Positions 33,640 through 41,938 of a stretch of DNA of 64,000 bases are shown one piece after another. Under the pieces are notes generated by a model. It worked only from the letters and a program-made list of their open reading frames with translations, made no database searches and was not told where the DNA came from. The stretch is from Ramlibacter tataouinensis (GTDB lineage Bacteria; Pseudomonadota; Gammaproteobacteria; Burkholderiales; Burkholderiaceae_C), in the NCBI RefSeq assembly GCF_027941915.1, contig NZ_CP116009.1:1798001-1862000 (forward strand), written 5' to 3'. The stretch's first letter is position 1. Every line of letters starts with the position of its first letter. A program made the position numbers and the translations under genes.

Positions 33640-35338
33640 CGGCTAGCCGGTCCACCGCCTGGGCCCGGTAGATCTGGATGGCCACGCTCGCCTCAACACC
33701 GGAGGCCGCCAAACTGGAGCTACGCACGCCGGACAGCCGTTCCACTCGCCAAGGCTTGAGGGCCCAGCCGCCCGCTCGGGCGGTCGCCGCGCCCGCGACA
33801 AGCCGGCGCAGGAGGTACTGAGGCCGGCTCTCGATGGCGAGCGCGGCCGCGGCGGCGGCCTGCGGGGTGGCATCGGGACGCAACCGCAGCCCGGGGCGGC
33901 CGACGCCGACCATCAAGGCGGCAGCCGTCACGTGCGGGCGCGCGCTGGGCCCCGCCGGGCACCCCAAGGCAACAATCCGCGCAGCCAGCAGCTCGTCCGC
34001 GCCTTCGGGGGTCCGCATCGGCGCCGAAACCGGCCTGATGACCGCAGCGTCCGCCGCCGCGCCCTTCCGGGTGCTCTGTGACAGCCAGGCGCGGTCGTGG
34101 CGATACAGGTAGGCGTAGGTGGCGGGATGGCGCCGGCGCAACTGCGTGCAGGTCAGCTGGGGACACTGAGCCATCGCAGCGAGCCAGGCGGCGCGGCGCC
34201 GTTGCAACTGAGCATCCTGCAATGCCATCTTGCGCCGCCATTGCAGCATCGCGTCGCCACGCAGGATCCGGTACACGCTGCAAAGCGAGACCTGCGCCGT
34301 CCTGGCGATCTGCGCAATCGGCAGGCCCTGCTCGAGCAGTCCCCGCACGCGCTCGCGCACGGCAGGCAGCACGGTCTTGGGCCGCAGGCGCACCGGCTTG
34401 CCCAGCGCCAGCGCCTGGGTAACGGCGGTGGTCACGCTCACGCCCGCAGCCCGGGCTGCCTGTGTCGGCGTTCCGCCGCGCTCCAAGTGCACGCGCAGCT
34501 GCTCGAGGCGCTCGCGCCGGCCGCGCCCCACGGTGTCGGCCGGTGCCGCCGGCGGCCGCTTCGGCAGTTCCCGCAACGCCTGCAGCAGCAGCAGCCCCAT
34601 CAGCGGATGCAGCGTGCCTCTGGAGGCAGCCACCGGCGCCAACGCTTTGGCAATCCTGTTCGGATCGGCAAAGAGCTTGGCGAGCTGGGGATGCTCGAAG
34701 TGATCCTCCCAGCGCCGCTGCATGAGCTCAGTCAGCCTCGAGCGGCGCAACTGGCCGCCGGCGGTCAGGAATCCCCTCTCGCGCAGCAGCTCGATCAGCG
34801 GCTCGAGCAGGCTGGAGACGCCTGGCTGCAAGAGCGCCACGCTCATGCGAGCCAGTTCGATCGCGGCTTGCCTGCGTCCGCGCAGATGCGCCGGCACCAG
34901 TGACCCGCCCGGATCGCGCGCGCTCCAGCCAGGGCAGTGGCGCAGCAGCTGCCCGTGCAGCGGGCAGCGGGTCAGGTAGGGCAACAGCCAAGCGCACTGA
35001 ACGCAAACAAAGCCGTTGCTGCGCAGGCTGTCTTGGGCACAGCTGGGACAAACCACCGCACACGGACGGAACCACTCGTCGGCCGCCAGCGGCAGAAGGG
35101 GACGGTGCGGCCCCGATTGGACCTGGGCGAGCCTGCGCTCGAACTGGTCCCGGCGCTTGGGCGGGAGCGTTGCGCAGAAATAGCGGGCCACGGTGTGGTA
35201 CTCCACCAGGCGGTCGATGAGCGAGGACTTGCCGATGCCGGAGGGGCCCGTGAGAAGCAGTCCCAGGCCGCCACCGCCGCCGGTGGTAGACAGGCGCGGC
35301 CGCGCCGACGAGTCGGACCCCCCGCGGCCACCAGCACA
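33629..35338 (-). pseudogene. TnsD-like protein missing its N-terminus, preceded by a Walker A remnant
   Basis: The frame is open from about 35338 to 33629; a GTG at 35206 could start a 525-aa product. From LIDRLVEYHTVARYF onward it is TnsD-like: zinc-ribbon cysteines in CAVVCPSCAQDSL and GFVCVQCAWLLPYL, HPLMGLLLLQAL, and repeated helix-turn-helix units (GLPIAQIARTAQVSLCSVYR; TYAYLYRHDRAWLSQS). The first part of the TniQ domain is absent. In its place the same frame encodes LGLLLTGPSGIGKSSLID, a good Walker A motif. The simplest reading is a deletion joining the start of a tnsC-like ATPase gene to the middle of tnsD. A truncated but functional TnsD cannot be excluded. Confidence 0.65.
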
Positions 35339-35475
35339 TCAAACGCCAGCCCATCGGGCAAGTGGTGGGGGCCTTGCTGCAGCTGCAGGTCCGACAGCAC
35401 GTGGATGCGCGGCGGCGGCTGCGCACTTACCAGCGGCCAATGGCTCTCGATCAGGGCGTCGGACCAGCAATCCAT
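35310..35475 (-). pseudogene. Calcineurin-like metallophosphoesterase N-terminal fragment
   Basis: From ATG 35475 the frame gives PPPRIHVLSDLQLQQGPHHL and AFDVLVAAG. This matches the N-terminus of small metallophosphoesterases, which typically read RIHVLSDLHLEFG then ADVLVLAGD. Here the metal-binding His of DLH is replaced by Gln and the GD motif is lost. The frame then meets a run of six C (35318-35323, plus strand). Shifting by one base there enters the Walker A/TnsD frame. No phosphatase could be made. Confidence 0.5.
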
Positions 35476-35823
35476 GCTTTCTCCCGTAACTGCGGCTTCG
35501 AGCTTCTCGTTCAAGGCGAGGCCGCGAACGTTTCTGCCGCGCAGAATGCGTTCGACCTCGAATGCGAGAGTTCTCACCTGATGCTCAAGGCTATAACCGC
35601 AGCTGTCAATCGATGTCGGACCGCATTTATTGGCAACTGGAAGAATGCTTTTCCATTCCACCAGTTTGGACCGGCTCCATACTGGCCGCATATTTTTCTG
35701 ACGCCGTTTTCTCCGACCCCCTTCGCACCGCGCGCCAACACTCGACGCGGCGCTTCCTCTCTCATAAACCGGCAGAAATGTTTTGTCATCTAGCGTTCTC
35801 CAATGGGCGCCAGTACAACCTCG
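35476..35823. other. Intergenic stretch left of the tyrosine-recombinase promoter
   Basis: About 350 bases, visibly more AT-rich than its surroundings, with no supported gene. A leftward frame continues upstream of the phosphoesterase fragment but resembles nothing I know. Confidence 0.4.
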
Positions 35824-35863
35824 TTGCTCCCAGAAAACTGGCTACGATAATTTACAGTTATCG
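35824..35863 (+). promoter_or_regulatory. Candidate promoter with overlapping perfect inverted repeat
   Basis: TTGCTC (35824-35829) and GATAAT (35846-35851) are spaced 16 bp. CGATAA-tttacag-TTATCG (35845-35863) is a perfect 6-bp inverted repeat that covers the -10. It lies 64 bases before the recombinase ATG at 35927. It could be an autoregulatory operator or a recombinase binding site. Confidence 0.45.
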
Positions 35864-35926
35864 CAGCCAATCCAGCGCGACCCTTCCGGCGCTACACTGG
35901 GGCGCTCTCACCCAGCGCCCTGCACC

Positions 35927-37039
35927 ATGCGCCCATCTCACGGTCGTGCATCGTCCGCCACCGAGGGTTCGCTGCCACCGGCCGTCCTCGCGCTGCCGCC
36001 GCCGCTGTCGCCGCACGCGCTGTCGCTCGCGGGCCTGCAAGCAGTGGGCGACCTGCTCGAGCAGGGTCAGTCGCCGCACACCCGCAGCAGCTACCAGTCG
36101 GGCATGGCCTACTGGAGCGCCTGGTACGCATTGCGTTACCGCCAGGCGCTCGCTTGGCCCGTGCCGGTGGCGGCCGTCACCCAGTTCATCGTCGACCACG
36201 TGCAACGCGACACGCCCCAGGGCCTGGCGCACGAGCTGCCGGGCGCAATCGACCAGGCGCTCGTGGCCAGCGGCCACAAGGGTAAGCCGGGCCCCCTGGC
36301 GCTGGCCACGGTGGCGCACCGCGTCTCGGTGCTGTCCCAGGCGCACGAGGAGCGCAAGCTCGCCAACCCCTGCCGCGATCCTGCCGTGAGCCACATGCTG
36401 GCCCGCGCGCGCCACGCCTACGCCCGGCGCGATGCGCTGCCGCAGCGCAGCACGCCGCTGGAGCGCGCCACCCTGGATGCGGTGCTGGCCACCTGCGGCC
36501 AGACCCTGCGTGATACGCGCGACCGCGCCCTGCTTCTGTTCGCCTGGGCCAGTGGCGGGCGGCGGCGCAGCGAGGTGGCACAAGCCGACATGCGCTGGCT
36601 CACCGAGCTGGGCCCGGCGCACTACCAGTACGAACTGCGCCACAGCAAGACCAATCCGGCCGGCACGCCCCAGCCCCAAAACTTCAAGCCCTTGGTGGAC
36701 GAGGCCGCCGAAGCGCTGCGCGCGTGGCTGCAGGCCGCCAAAATTACCGAGGGGCCGACATTTCGCAGCGTGCGCAAGGGCGGCACCGTTGGCGGCGCCC
36801 TGTCGAGTGCGGCCGTGCGCGAGATCGTGCGTCGGCGCTGTGCCCTGGCCGGGTTGAGCGGTCACTTCACGGCGCACTCGCTTCGCAGCGGCTTTGTCAC
36901 CTGGGCCAGCTCCGAGCGCATGCCCGACGCGGACATCATGGAGCTCTCCGGGCACCACAGTATCCAGGGACTGCGCGGCTACTGCCGCCCGACCACCGCC
37001 ACCGGCACGCTGCGCCGGATGCTCGAGCGTCGGCCGTGA
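35927..37039 (+). CDS. Tyrosine recombinase/phage-type integrase
   Basis: 370 aa from MRPSHGRASSATEGS; a longer frame starts at 35783 but adds sequence without family character. The N-terminal SAM-like DNA-binding domain includes GQSPHTRSSYQSGMAYWSAW. The catalytic domain has the first Arg in FAWASGGRRRSEVAQ, HSLRSGFVTWA supplying HxxR, LSGHHSIQGLRGYCR supplying the last His, and the likely Tyr nucleophile in GYCR. The set R, HxxR, H, Y is complete. It overlaps the next gene by GTGA, so recombinase and nuclease are made together. Confidence 0.85.
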   Translation: MRPSHGRASSATEGSLPPAVLALPPPLSPHALSLAGLQAVGDLLEQGQSPHTRSSYQSGMAYWSAWYALRYRQALAWPVPVAAVTQFIVDHVQRDTPQGLAHELPGAIDQALVASGHKGKPGPLALATVAHRVSVLSQAHEERKLANPCRDPAVSHMLARARHAYARRDALPQRSTPLERATLDAVLATCGQTLRDTRDRALLLFAWASGGRRRSEVAQADMRWLTELGPAHYQYELRHSKTNPAGTPQPQNFKPLVDEAAEALRAWLQAAKITEGPTFRSVRKGGTVGGALSSAAVREIVRRRCALAGLSGHFTAHSLRSGFVTWASSERMPDADIMELSGHHSIQGLRGYCRPTTATGTLRRMLERRP

Positions 37040-39189
37040 ACGCACCGCGCCAGCCTCCCCGGCCCGAGAACGAGGTGTTCGCCGAGCTGGCGGCGCTCGC
37101 CCAGAGCCCCGGCTACCTCCACGCCCTGACCCACATCGTTTGGCGCGACCGCCTCGTGCGCTACCGCGGCGCGATGCAGGAGCGCGATCTCGACCGGATG
37201 TTCTCCGGCGAGCAGCTCATTCGCACCGAGATCACCACCTTGCTGGGGCTGATGGTGAAGGCACCCTGGAGCGATGAACTTCCTGGACCGCCCACCCTGC
37301 GCGGCTACATCGAGCGCACCGATCGCCTCATGGCCGAGTTGCACGACAGCATGCCGGGCAGCCTGGCCCAGCTCAAGCTCGGTCCCGACGGTCTGCCCGA
37401 CTTCTCCGGCATGGGCAGTGGAGCAGCGATGCGCGAGCCGATCTTCTACGGAGGCGAGTCGGCCTACCTGTTCCAGTACCGCGATCTCGCACTCGAAAAG
37501 TACACGGCGGACGACCCCTGGCTGCGCCAGCACAAGGGATTCGGCATCGCCGCAGCACACGCAGTGGTGAAGGCCATGGCGAGCCTGCAGGACCAGAAAG
37601 CCACGCAGCTGTGGCGCGAGCGCGGCCACGAAGCCGACTGGTTGACGGTCGATCTGCTGGCCGCATTCAGCCTCACAGCACAGGAACTGGCGGGCGCCAC
37701 CAACGTGCCGCTGCAGGAAGTCCAGGCAGTCCTCGACGCGTTGTGCCTGGCGCACCGCAACAGCGACTTTGGCTCACTGGCGGACTTCAACGCGGTCTAT
37801 GCGGCCCCGCTGCTGCGGCTGCCGGACGGCTCGGTGTTGCAGTTGCTGCAGTACGGCACGGCCGAGGCGCTGTACGAAGCGCCCTTCTACTGGATGTGGG
37901 AGGACGAGCCCTATCGCCCAACCCTGGGGCAGCACCGGGGTGACTTCACCGAGGAGTTCACGGTGCGCCGCCTGGCCGATGTCTTTGGCGCCGCGCGCGT
38001 GCATCGCAACGTTACCCTGATGCGCAAGAAGGGCCAGCGCGCCGGCGAGATCGACGTGCTGGTGGTCTTTGGCGACCGGTTAATCGTCGTGCAGACCAAG
38101 TCCAAGCGACTGTCCGTGGAAGCGCGCAAGGGCAACGACCAGATGCTGCGGAAGGACTTCGGCCAAGCGATCCAGGCTGCCTACGACCAGGCGCAAAACT
38201 GCGCCGAGCTCCTGCTGCAAGGGTGTCCAGCGCTGGACGCCGGTGGCCAGCCGCTTGCACTAAAGCAGCAGCCAAAGGAAATCTTCGTCTTCACCGTCAT
38301 CGCCGATCACTACCCAGCACTTGCCCACCAGGCCGACCAGTTCCTGCACAAGCGCGAGGTCGCCCATGTCCGCGAGCCGTTCGTGATGGACGTGTTTTTG
38401 CTGGATGTCATCTCGGAGATGCTGCACACGCCGCTGCGGTTTCTGAGCTATGTGGCGCTGCGCGCGCAGGTCGCCGGACGACTTGCCATCAACCACGAGC
38501 TCACTGCCCTCGGCCACCACCTGCGCCATAACCTCTGGCTGGACAGTGAAACGCACTTTGCCTGGCTGCACGATGACTTGGCCGCCGCCCTGGACGTGGC
38601 CATGACGGTGCGCCGCGAAGGCATCCCTGGGCCCCGCGTGCCAGAAGGCATCCTCACCCGCTTTGCCGGCACCTTCTTCGAGACCCTGATCGCGCAGCTG
38701 GAACACGCCGAAGAACCCGCGGCCCTGGAGCTCGGCTTCTTCCTGCTCACCCTGGGCGGCAACACCTGCCAGGAAATCAACGAGCGGGCAGCCATGGTCA
38801 CCCGCATGGCGCGTGCCGACGGTGCCCCCCACAATTTCACCCTCGGGGTGGACTCGGCGCGCACTGGCATCACCTTCCATTGCAACCCCGTGGCAGACCA
38901 GGCGGCCCAGCACAGGCTGCAGGCGTACTGCCATGCGCGCAAGTACGCTCAGCAGGCCCAGCACTGGTTCGGGCTGTCCATCGACCCCCACGGGCAGTTG
39001 CAGTTCGCCCTGGTCGTGGACTACCCCTGGCAGCACTCCGCCGAAATGGACCGCATCACCGCAGGCATGTCGCGCGGTCAGCCCGCTGGAGGGCAGGCAG
39101 CGCGCGCCGGCCCGCCGAAACTGGGACGCAACGATCCCTGTCCGTGCGGCAGCGGCAGGAAGTACAAGAAGTGTTGCCTGCCACCCTAG
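37036..39189 (+). CDS. Large protein with PD-(D/E)XK nuclease domain and C-terminal SEC-C zinc motif
   Basis: 717 aa with a GTG start overlapping the recombinase stop. The first 320 residues are helical and unrecognised. Around residue 310-400 a nuclease-like core appears: DFTEEFTVRRLADVFGA (Glu), GEIDVLVVFGDRLIVVQTKS with Asp340 and Gln353-x-Lys355, the D...QxK pattern of NERD/PD-(D/E)XK nucleases. A long helical region follows. The last 24 residues are a SEC-C metal-binding motif, GRNDPCPCGSGRKYKKCC, at about 697-714. SEC-C tails often mediate protein or nucleic-acid contacts. Coupling to a tyrosine recombinase inside a defence island suggests a DNA-targeting function. I do not recognise the full-length family. 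Confidence 0.75.
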   Translation: MNAPRQPPRPENEVFAELAALAQSPGYLHALTHIVWRDRLVRYRGAMQERDLDRMFSGEQLIRTEITTLLGLMVKAPWSDELPGPPTLRGYIERTDRLMAELHDSMPGSLAQLKLGPDGLPDFSGMGSGAAMREPIFYGGESAYLFQYRDLALEKYTADDPWLRQHKGFGIAAAHAVVKAMASLQDQKATQLWRERGHEADWLTVDLLAAFSLTAQELAGATNVPLQEVQAVLDALCLAHRNSDFGSLADFNAVYAAPLLRLPDGSVLQLLQYGTAEALYEAPFYWMWEDEPYRPTLGQHRGDFTEEFTVRRLADVFGAARVHRNVTLMRKKGQRAGEIDVLVVFGDRLIVVQTKSKRLSVEARKGNDQMLRKDFGQAIQAAYDQAQNCAELLLQGCPALDAGGQPLALKQQPKEIFVFTVIADHYPALAHQADQFLHKREVAHVREPFVMDVFLLDVISEMLHTPLRFLSYVALRAQVAGRLAINHELTALGHHLRHNLWLDSETHFAWLHDDLAAALDVAMTVRREGIPGPRVPEGILTRFAGTFFETLIAQLEHAEEPAALELGFFLLTLGGNTCQEINERAAMVTRMARADGAPHNFTLGVDSARTGITFHCNPVADQAAQHRLQAYCHARKYAQQAQHWFGLSIDPHGQLQFALVVDYPWQHSAEMDRITAGMSRGQPAGGQAARAGPPKLGRNDPCPCGSGRKYKKCCLPP

Positions 39190-39457
39190 TCGAAAGAGAT
39201 CGCACCCTCGGACGTCCGCTCGGCAATGGCGCCGCCCACTGGCCCTGGCACGCGGAGCGTTTGGGAAAGGCCAAGAACTTAGGCTGCGGCGGTAGTTGCA
39301 ATCCGCCGGATGTCCTCGGAAGGATTTGACGACCATTCATCTTCCGGCTCCGGCGAGTGCGCGGGCGGGGCCCAACATAAGCTTCAAGCCTGCGATCCAC
39401 CGACGGTGAACTGCGATTCTGACTAAGCCTTAACCCGATCCACCCGCATCGTTTGCT

Positions 39458-40165
39458 TCACCGAGCGCTTGGCATTTCAGAAACTGCAGCCATACAAGCC
39501 TGCACGGACCGTTCGAGGAGTTGCTCGACCTCGTTCAACCGTTCGGCAAGAAGCATTCTCGCTTCGGTGCCGGGCTCAACAGGTTGATCGTCTTCGAACA
39601 AGGAATCCCGATTCGCCTGCCCGTACTCGGCGATCCATTCGCGGTGAATGGCCTCGGCGCGTGCCTCCTGCTGGGCCCCGGCCCAAGTCTCGCGCAGTCT
39701 GGCAAAAGCCCGCGGAAGAACAAGAACACGCACGGCGACCCTAGCATCAGCCATGTCTCGGAGTTCCATCTGAGCAAATCGTCGCGCAGCATCGTTCAGA
39801 AACTCGAGGTCGCCGGCGGCAGCGCCCTCAGGAAGATTCAACTTCACGTTCTGGAGCGCTGTGATGATCCCGCGCGCATTTGCCAACAGAGCCAAAACAA
39901 GTTCCAGTCGTTCGATCCTCTCTCGACGCCCACGTTCTACTTCCAGCTCACGGGCGTGCTTCTCGGACCGCGCGCTGACCCACACGGCAATGAGTACCGC
40001 TCCGATCGAGCCGACCGCCTGGACCCACGCTGGCGCCGCGCTTTCCAGAAATTTGGCGAACCAGCTCCAGCCTCCGGCCCCCACGAGGGCTATGCTGCCA
40101 AATAGCGCCAGCAATATCAGTCCGCCAATTACCTCCGCCCACGCGGGCGCTCTCTCTTGGTCCAC
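39458..40165 (-). CDS. Hypothetical membrane-anchored coiled-coil protein
   Basis: 235 aa from GTG 40165, preceded by GAGGGG at a good distance; a longer frame to ATG 40360 has no support. Two N-terminal membrane helices are clear: VIGGLILLALFGSIALVGAG and APAWVQAVGSIGAVLIAVWV. A long charged helical region follows (SEKHARELEVERGRRERIER), probably a coiled coil in the cytoplasm. No domain is recognised. It lies alone between the nuclease gene and the Wadjet operon, and could be an accessory effector or unrelated cargo. Confidence 0.6.
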   Translation of the reverse strand: MDQERAPAWAEVIGGLILLALFGSIALVGAGGWSWFAKFLESAAPAWVQAVGSIGAVLIAVWVSARSEKHARELEVERGRRERIERLELVLALLANARGIITALQNVKLNLPEGAAAGDLEFLNDAARRFAQMELRDMADARVAVRVLVLPRAFARLRETWAGAQQEARAEAIHREWIAEYGQANRDSLFEDDQPVEPGTEARMLLAERLNEVEQLLERSVQACMAAVSEMPSAR

Positions 40166-40444
40166 CTTAGTCCCCTCGCCTTTTCGCGCATTCTGCCGGA
40201 CCCTGTAAGGCGAGCGACGCCGGCGGTTCACCGTCGCCGACTCCTCCGAAGAGGCGACAGTCCGCCGATTACGCGCTTCGCGCAAGGCTTGCCTCGTGTA
40301 CGTGCAGCACGCCCGCCACACAAGGCGCGCTGCATATTGCGCGAGTCCTGGACTTTGCATGGGAGCCGCCCTCCGCCCGGTTGGACCGTGTCACTTGAGC
40401 CATGCGGCGCAACAAGTCCCTCGGCCAGCAGCCGTCGCCGCGAT

Positions 40445-40508
40445 CGGGAGGCGCCAAGCTGGACGCAACGATCCCTGTCCGTCTGGCAGCGGGCGGAAGT
40501 ACAAGTAG
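40445..40508 (+). pseudogene. Duplicated, decayed SEC-C coding tail
   Basis: The frame reads AGRNDPCPSGSGRKYK and then TAG. At nucleotide level about 50 bases (ggacgcaacgatccctgtcc and onward) nearly match the end of the nuclease gene at about 39124-39175. The second Cys is changed to Ser and the final Lys-Lys-Cys-Cys is lost to a stop. It is a partial duplication or the last trace of a paralogue. Confidence 0.6.
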
Positions 40509-40936
40509 TGCTTGCCGGTTAGTGCTCTCACCAAGCCCCGGACATGCGATCGAGCAACTCCGTCGCGAGCATGACCGGCGGCAGCTGCAACACCGCGCAG
40601 TGGACGAGGAAGCAGTTCGAAGAGTATCGCGTGCGTAGGAGCCTGCAACGCCTAAGGGAGACACCTCGAAGTGGCCCCGTTTCTTGGCGCCGCGACCGCG
40701 ACGCATCGTGCGTGAGCGTCTTGGAGGGCGCTGCGCCTCGCCGGGCGCATACCTCGTAAACATTTCCGGCGGGGCTCTCCTCCAAACCTGGGAAACGTGC
40801 TGTAGTCGATGTACCCGATTTGCCGCCTGCAGATGCCGGGCGAGCATAGTCCTCGCAGAACAGCAGTCGCCTTACCGAATCGGCCTCATAGGTTGTCTAC
40901 GCCGCGAACAACTAGATTGGGCTGTGTCGGTCGACC
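40509..40936. other. Non-coding stretch downstream of jetD
   Basis: 428 bases between the SEC-C remnant and the jetD stop codon. Frames here have no recognisable content; probably decayed cargo. Confidence 0.45.
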
Positions 40937-41938
40937 TCACCTGAGGCCTGCGCCTTGCTGTAGCTTCTCAAGCCCCAACGCCTCCTGGGGGAGCCACTGC
41001 CCTTTTCGCCAGATCTCTTGGATCGCTGACGCTAGCGGCTCGCCCAACCATGCGACCGCGAGATCGGGTGGCGCTTCAGTGCAATCGGGCTTCGCCCTGC
41101 GTACACCGTTCGAAATCAGCCAGGCGTAGAGCTCCAGAGCGGGGGCGACCTGTGGCTGGCCGGGTTCGGTCTTGCGGTTGAACTCCAGGGGAATGCGAAT
41201 TCCTTTCGGGTCCAGGTCGCCAAAGTACAGGACGTGTTCTGCCCCGACTTCGCGGATCGTCTGCGCGAGGGCCAGCCCAGTGCTCTGGAATGCCTCGCCG
41301 GCGCCATAGACAATGGCCGAATACCGGAGGGCCGTGGCGTTCCACTCGCCGAAACTCCAGTAGGTGTCCTTGTTCTCGATGACCAGGACAGGCTGCCCTT
41401 GTGCGGCTGCCGGACGGTACGGCAGCGGAGCGGAGACCTGGAAGCAACCTAGAGCGGAAAGCGGCAGCTTACCCAAGAGCATCCCGCCGCTGCACATGCG
41501 GTCCAGTCGCTTTTCGTCGCCGAAGATCTCCAGCGACCGCTCTTTGACAGGAACCATCAGCAGCCTGCCGCGGCGCCGAAGGAGAAACTCGTTCACCGGC
41601 AGCAGGGAATCAAGCTGCGGAGCTTTCAACTGCGGCCAGAAATCGAGTTCCGGGGCCCAGGCCACGGCGCTATAGTCCCGGCGATCGGCTTCTCGTTGCG
41701 CACCGGCGAGGGTCACCCACAAGGGCAGGGGCGGCTGGCCGAAGCGCTCCCAACTCGCTCTAGCGGGCAGCTTGATGTGGCCGGCGTTTTCCAGCTCCTG
41801 CAAGCTTTTCAGGAGCTGGGCCCCGCGCTCGGGGCTGTCTTGCACCTCGGGGAAGGCGCCGTAGAAGTGCCGTCGCACCTCGTCGAGTTGGACACGCCGG
41901 CGCGAACAGGTCTGAAGATTCTTCAGGAAGGCGTTCAC
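40937..41938 (-). CDS. jetD: Wadjet protein JetD (TOPRIM-like nuclease)
   Basis: 333 aa, GTG start overlapping the jetC stop (GTGA). JetD-type features are VPVKERSLEIFGDEKRLD, then the TOPRIM-like catalytic region VLVIENKDTYWSFGEWN (Glu) with AIVYGAGEAFQS, and HVLYFGDLDPKGIRIP with the DxD pair. JetD cleaves closed circular DNA after the JetABC motor has tested its topology. It is at the short end of the family's length range. The catalytic residues visible to me are intact. Confidence 0.88.
   Translation of the reverse strand: MNAFLKNLQTCSRRRVQLDEVRRHFYGAFPEVQDSPERGAQLLKSLQELENAGHIKLPARASWERFGQPPLPLWVTLAGAQREADRRDYSAVAWAPELDFWPQLKAPQLDSLLPVNEFLLRRRGRLLMVPVKERSLEIFGDEKRLDRMCSGGMLLGKLPLSALGCFQVSAPLPYRPAAAQGQPVLVIENKDTYWSFGEWNATALRYSAIVYGAGEAFQSTGLALAQTIREVGAEHVLYFGDLDPKGIRIPLEFNRKTEPGQPQVAPALELYAWLISNGVRRAKPDCTEAPPDLAVAWLGEPLASAIQEIWRKGQWLPQEALGLEKLQQGAGLR

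Noticed and set aside
24258..35706. 14-bp repeat TATTTTTCTGACGC near 24258 and 35693
   Set aside because: A match of this length can arise by chance in 64 kb and flanks do not align; not used as an element boundary.
40269..40847. 192-aa leftward frame between the membrane protein and jetD
   Set aside because: Low-quality composition, overlaps the SEC-C remnant on the other strand, no motif or ribosome-binding site.
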